Shown: piece after piece, positions 5,937 through 6,529 of the stretch
Layout: each line of letters opens with the position of its first letter
Position numbering within the stretch: the stretch's first letter is position 1
Origin: an uncultured Moraxella sp.
GTDB taxonomy: Bacteria; Pseudomonadota; Gammaproteobacteria; Pseudomonadales; Moraxellaceae
Direction of reading: 5' to 3'
Assembly (NCBI GenBank): GCA_937889485.1
Contig: CALAPG010000312.1
Span: forward strand, 1 to 6,529
Length of the DNA stretch: 6,529 bases
Notes under the pieces: generated by a model
What the model was told of the DNA's origin: nothing
Seen by the model: the letters and a program-made list of their open reading frames with translations, nothing else
Database searches by the model: none
Position numbers and translations under genes: made by a program

Positions 5937-6529
5937 TTGACCAATTTAATAGGTTGTAAACGACCATTACTTTCTAAATTGGCAATCCCCAAAAACTGCT
6001 CATCCCAAAACAACCTCACTTCTTGCGTGTTTTCGCTCAGAACCTGTTGTTGATAAGCACAAGTTTTGACATTCAGGCGTTGACCGTGCTTGATACGTTC
6101 AGCTTGTTGTGCATCTAGTTGTAGTTTTGGCAAAGCCTTAACACATTCATCGACTGGCAATAGCTTGTCAAAACGTGCATCAAAATCCAACTGCTCAAAG
6201 TCTGCCAAGGTCATCGCATTTTCAAGGCTAAAATCACCTGTAGCGGTACGTCTTAGGGCGGTCAAATGCCCCACTGTGCCGAGTGCCTTGGCGATATCTT
6301 CCCCAAGTACACGAATATAAGTGCCTTTTGAACAAGTAACCACAATTTGTAATTCTTCATGGCTAATCGGTTGAATAGTCAAATCGAAAATCGTGATAAC
6401 ACGTGCTGCTCGCTCAACTTCAATACCTTCACGCGCCAGTTCATACAGCTTTTTGCCGTCTTTTTTGAGCGCGGAGTACATGGGCGGCACCTGCATTATC
6501 TCACCCAAAAATTGCTCAGTGACGCTTTG
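5930..6529 (-). CDS. truB: tRNA pseudouridine(55) synthase TruB, C-terminal part, start outside the window
   Basis: TruB converts uridine 55 of the T-arm of elongator tRNAs to pseudouridine and also acts as a tRNA chaperone. The 199 residues visible run off the right edge in frame (first codon CAA at 6529-6527), so the TTG at 6508 is not a start. Residues 13-35 of the fragment ([18 protein letters not shown] onwards) match the conserved PxMYSALKxxGxxLYExAR segment. CSKGTYIR at 66-73 is the motif holding the active-site-region Arg. [10 protein letters not shown] and a C-terminal PUA-like region (about 125-199) follow. The segment with the catalytic Asp (GTLDPLATG-type) lies beyond the window. 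Its place upstream of rpsO is the conserved nusA-infB-rbfA-truB-rpsO order. The visible part is intact. Confidence 0.95.
   Translation of the reverse strand, partial: QSVTEQFLGEIMQVPPMYSALKKDGKKLYELAREGIEVERAARVITIFDLTIQPISHEELQIVVTCSKGTYIRVLGEDIAKALGTVGHLTALRRTATGDFSLENAMTLADFEQLDFDARFDKLLPVDECVKALPKLQLDAQQAERIKHGQRLNVKTCAYQQQVLSENTQEVRLFWDEQFLGIANLESNGRLQPIKLVNL

Noticed and set aside
6090..6320. 76-codon plus-strand frame inside truB
   Set aside because: It is antisense to a conserved TruB coding region and has low-complexity Ser/Ala composition.

Overview
The window looks like a chromosomal segment from a gammaproteobacterium of the family Moraxellaceae (Moraxella, Psychrobacter or Acinetobacter relatives). 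The basis is the close match of the PNPase, S15 and TruB proteins to what I remember of that family, plus the order truB - rpsO - pnp, all on the minus strand. The genus is an inference; no search was run.

Backbone, minus strand, right to left. The 3' two thirds of truB (tRNA pseudouridine-55 synthase) enters from the right edge. Next comes rpsO (ribosomal protein S15), with its own extended -10 promoter and a leader that folds on paper into a three-way junction just before the ribosome binding site. Then comes pnp (polynucleotide phosphorylase), with a long leader holding a 16-bp perfect inverted repeat and a strong intrinsic terminator after the stop codon. These genes serve translation and RNA turnover. 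Both leaders look like places where the products could regulate themselves.

Island between rpsO and pnp (about 3520-5365). Where rpsO and pnp commonly adjoin, this window has three AT-rich accessory genes: a Uma2-family PD-(D/E)XK nuclease-like gene (+), a small XRE-type HTH regulator (-), and a GRDP-like protein with a WHxH motif and a CPNC tail (+). The regulator and the GRDP-like gene are divergent across a 196-bp gap that contains a GTGTGT-N6-ACACAC palindrome. A bidirectional terminator separates the island from rpsO.

Left end (1-1195): decayed accessory DNA. A DUF3800-family ORF lacks its N-terminal part in frame. It overlaps, by a TAATG junction, a small gene that appears broken by two compensating frameshifts. 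A bidirectional terminator follows, then a 22-codon scrap of the C-terminus of DNA polymerase I (minus strand), and then about 170 bp in which I recognise nothing. This looks like a rearrangement scar.

I do not see a convincing new multi-gene system. The best leads are the rpsO leader three-way junction, the polA scrap, the pnp leader inverted repeat and the island between rpsO and pnp.
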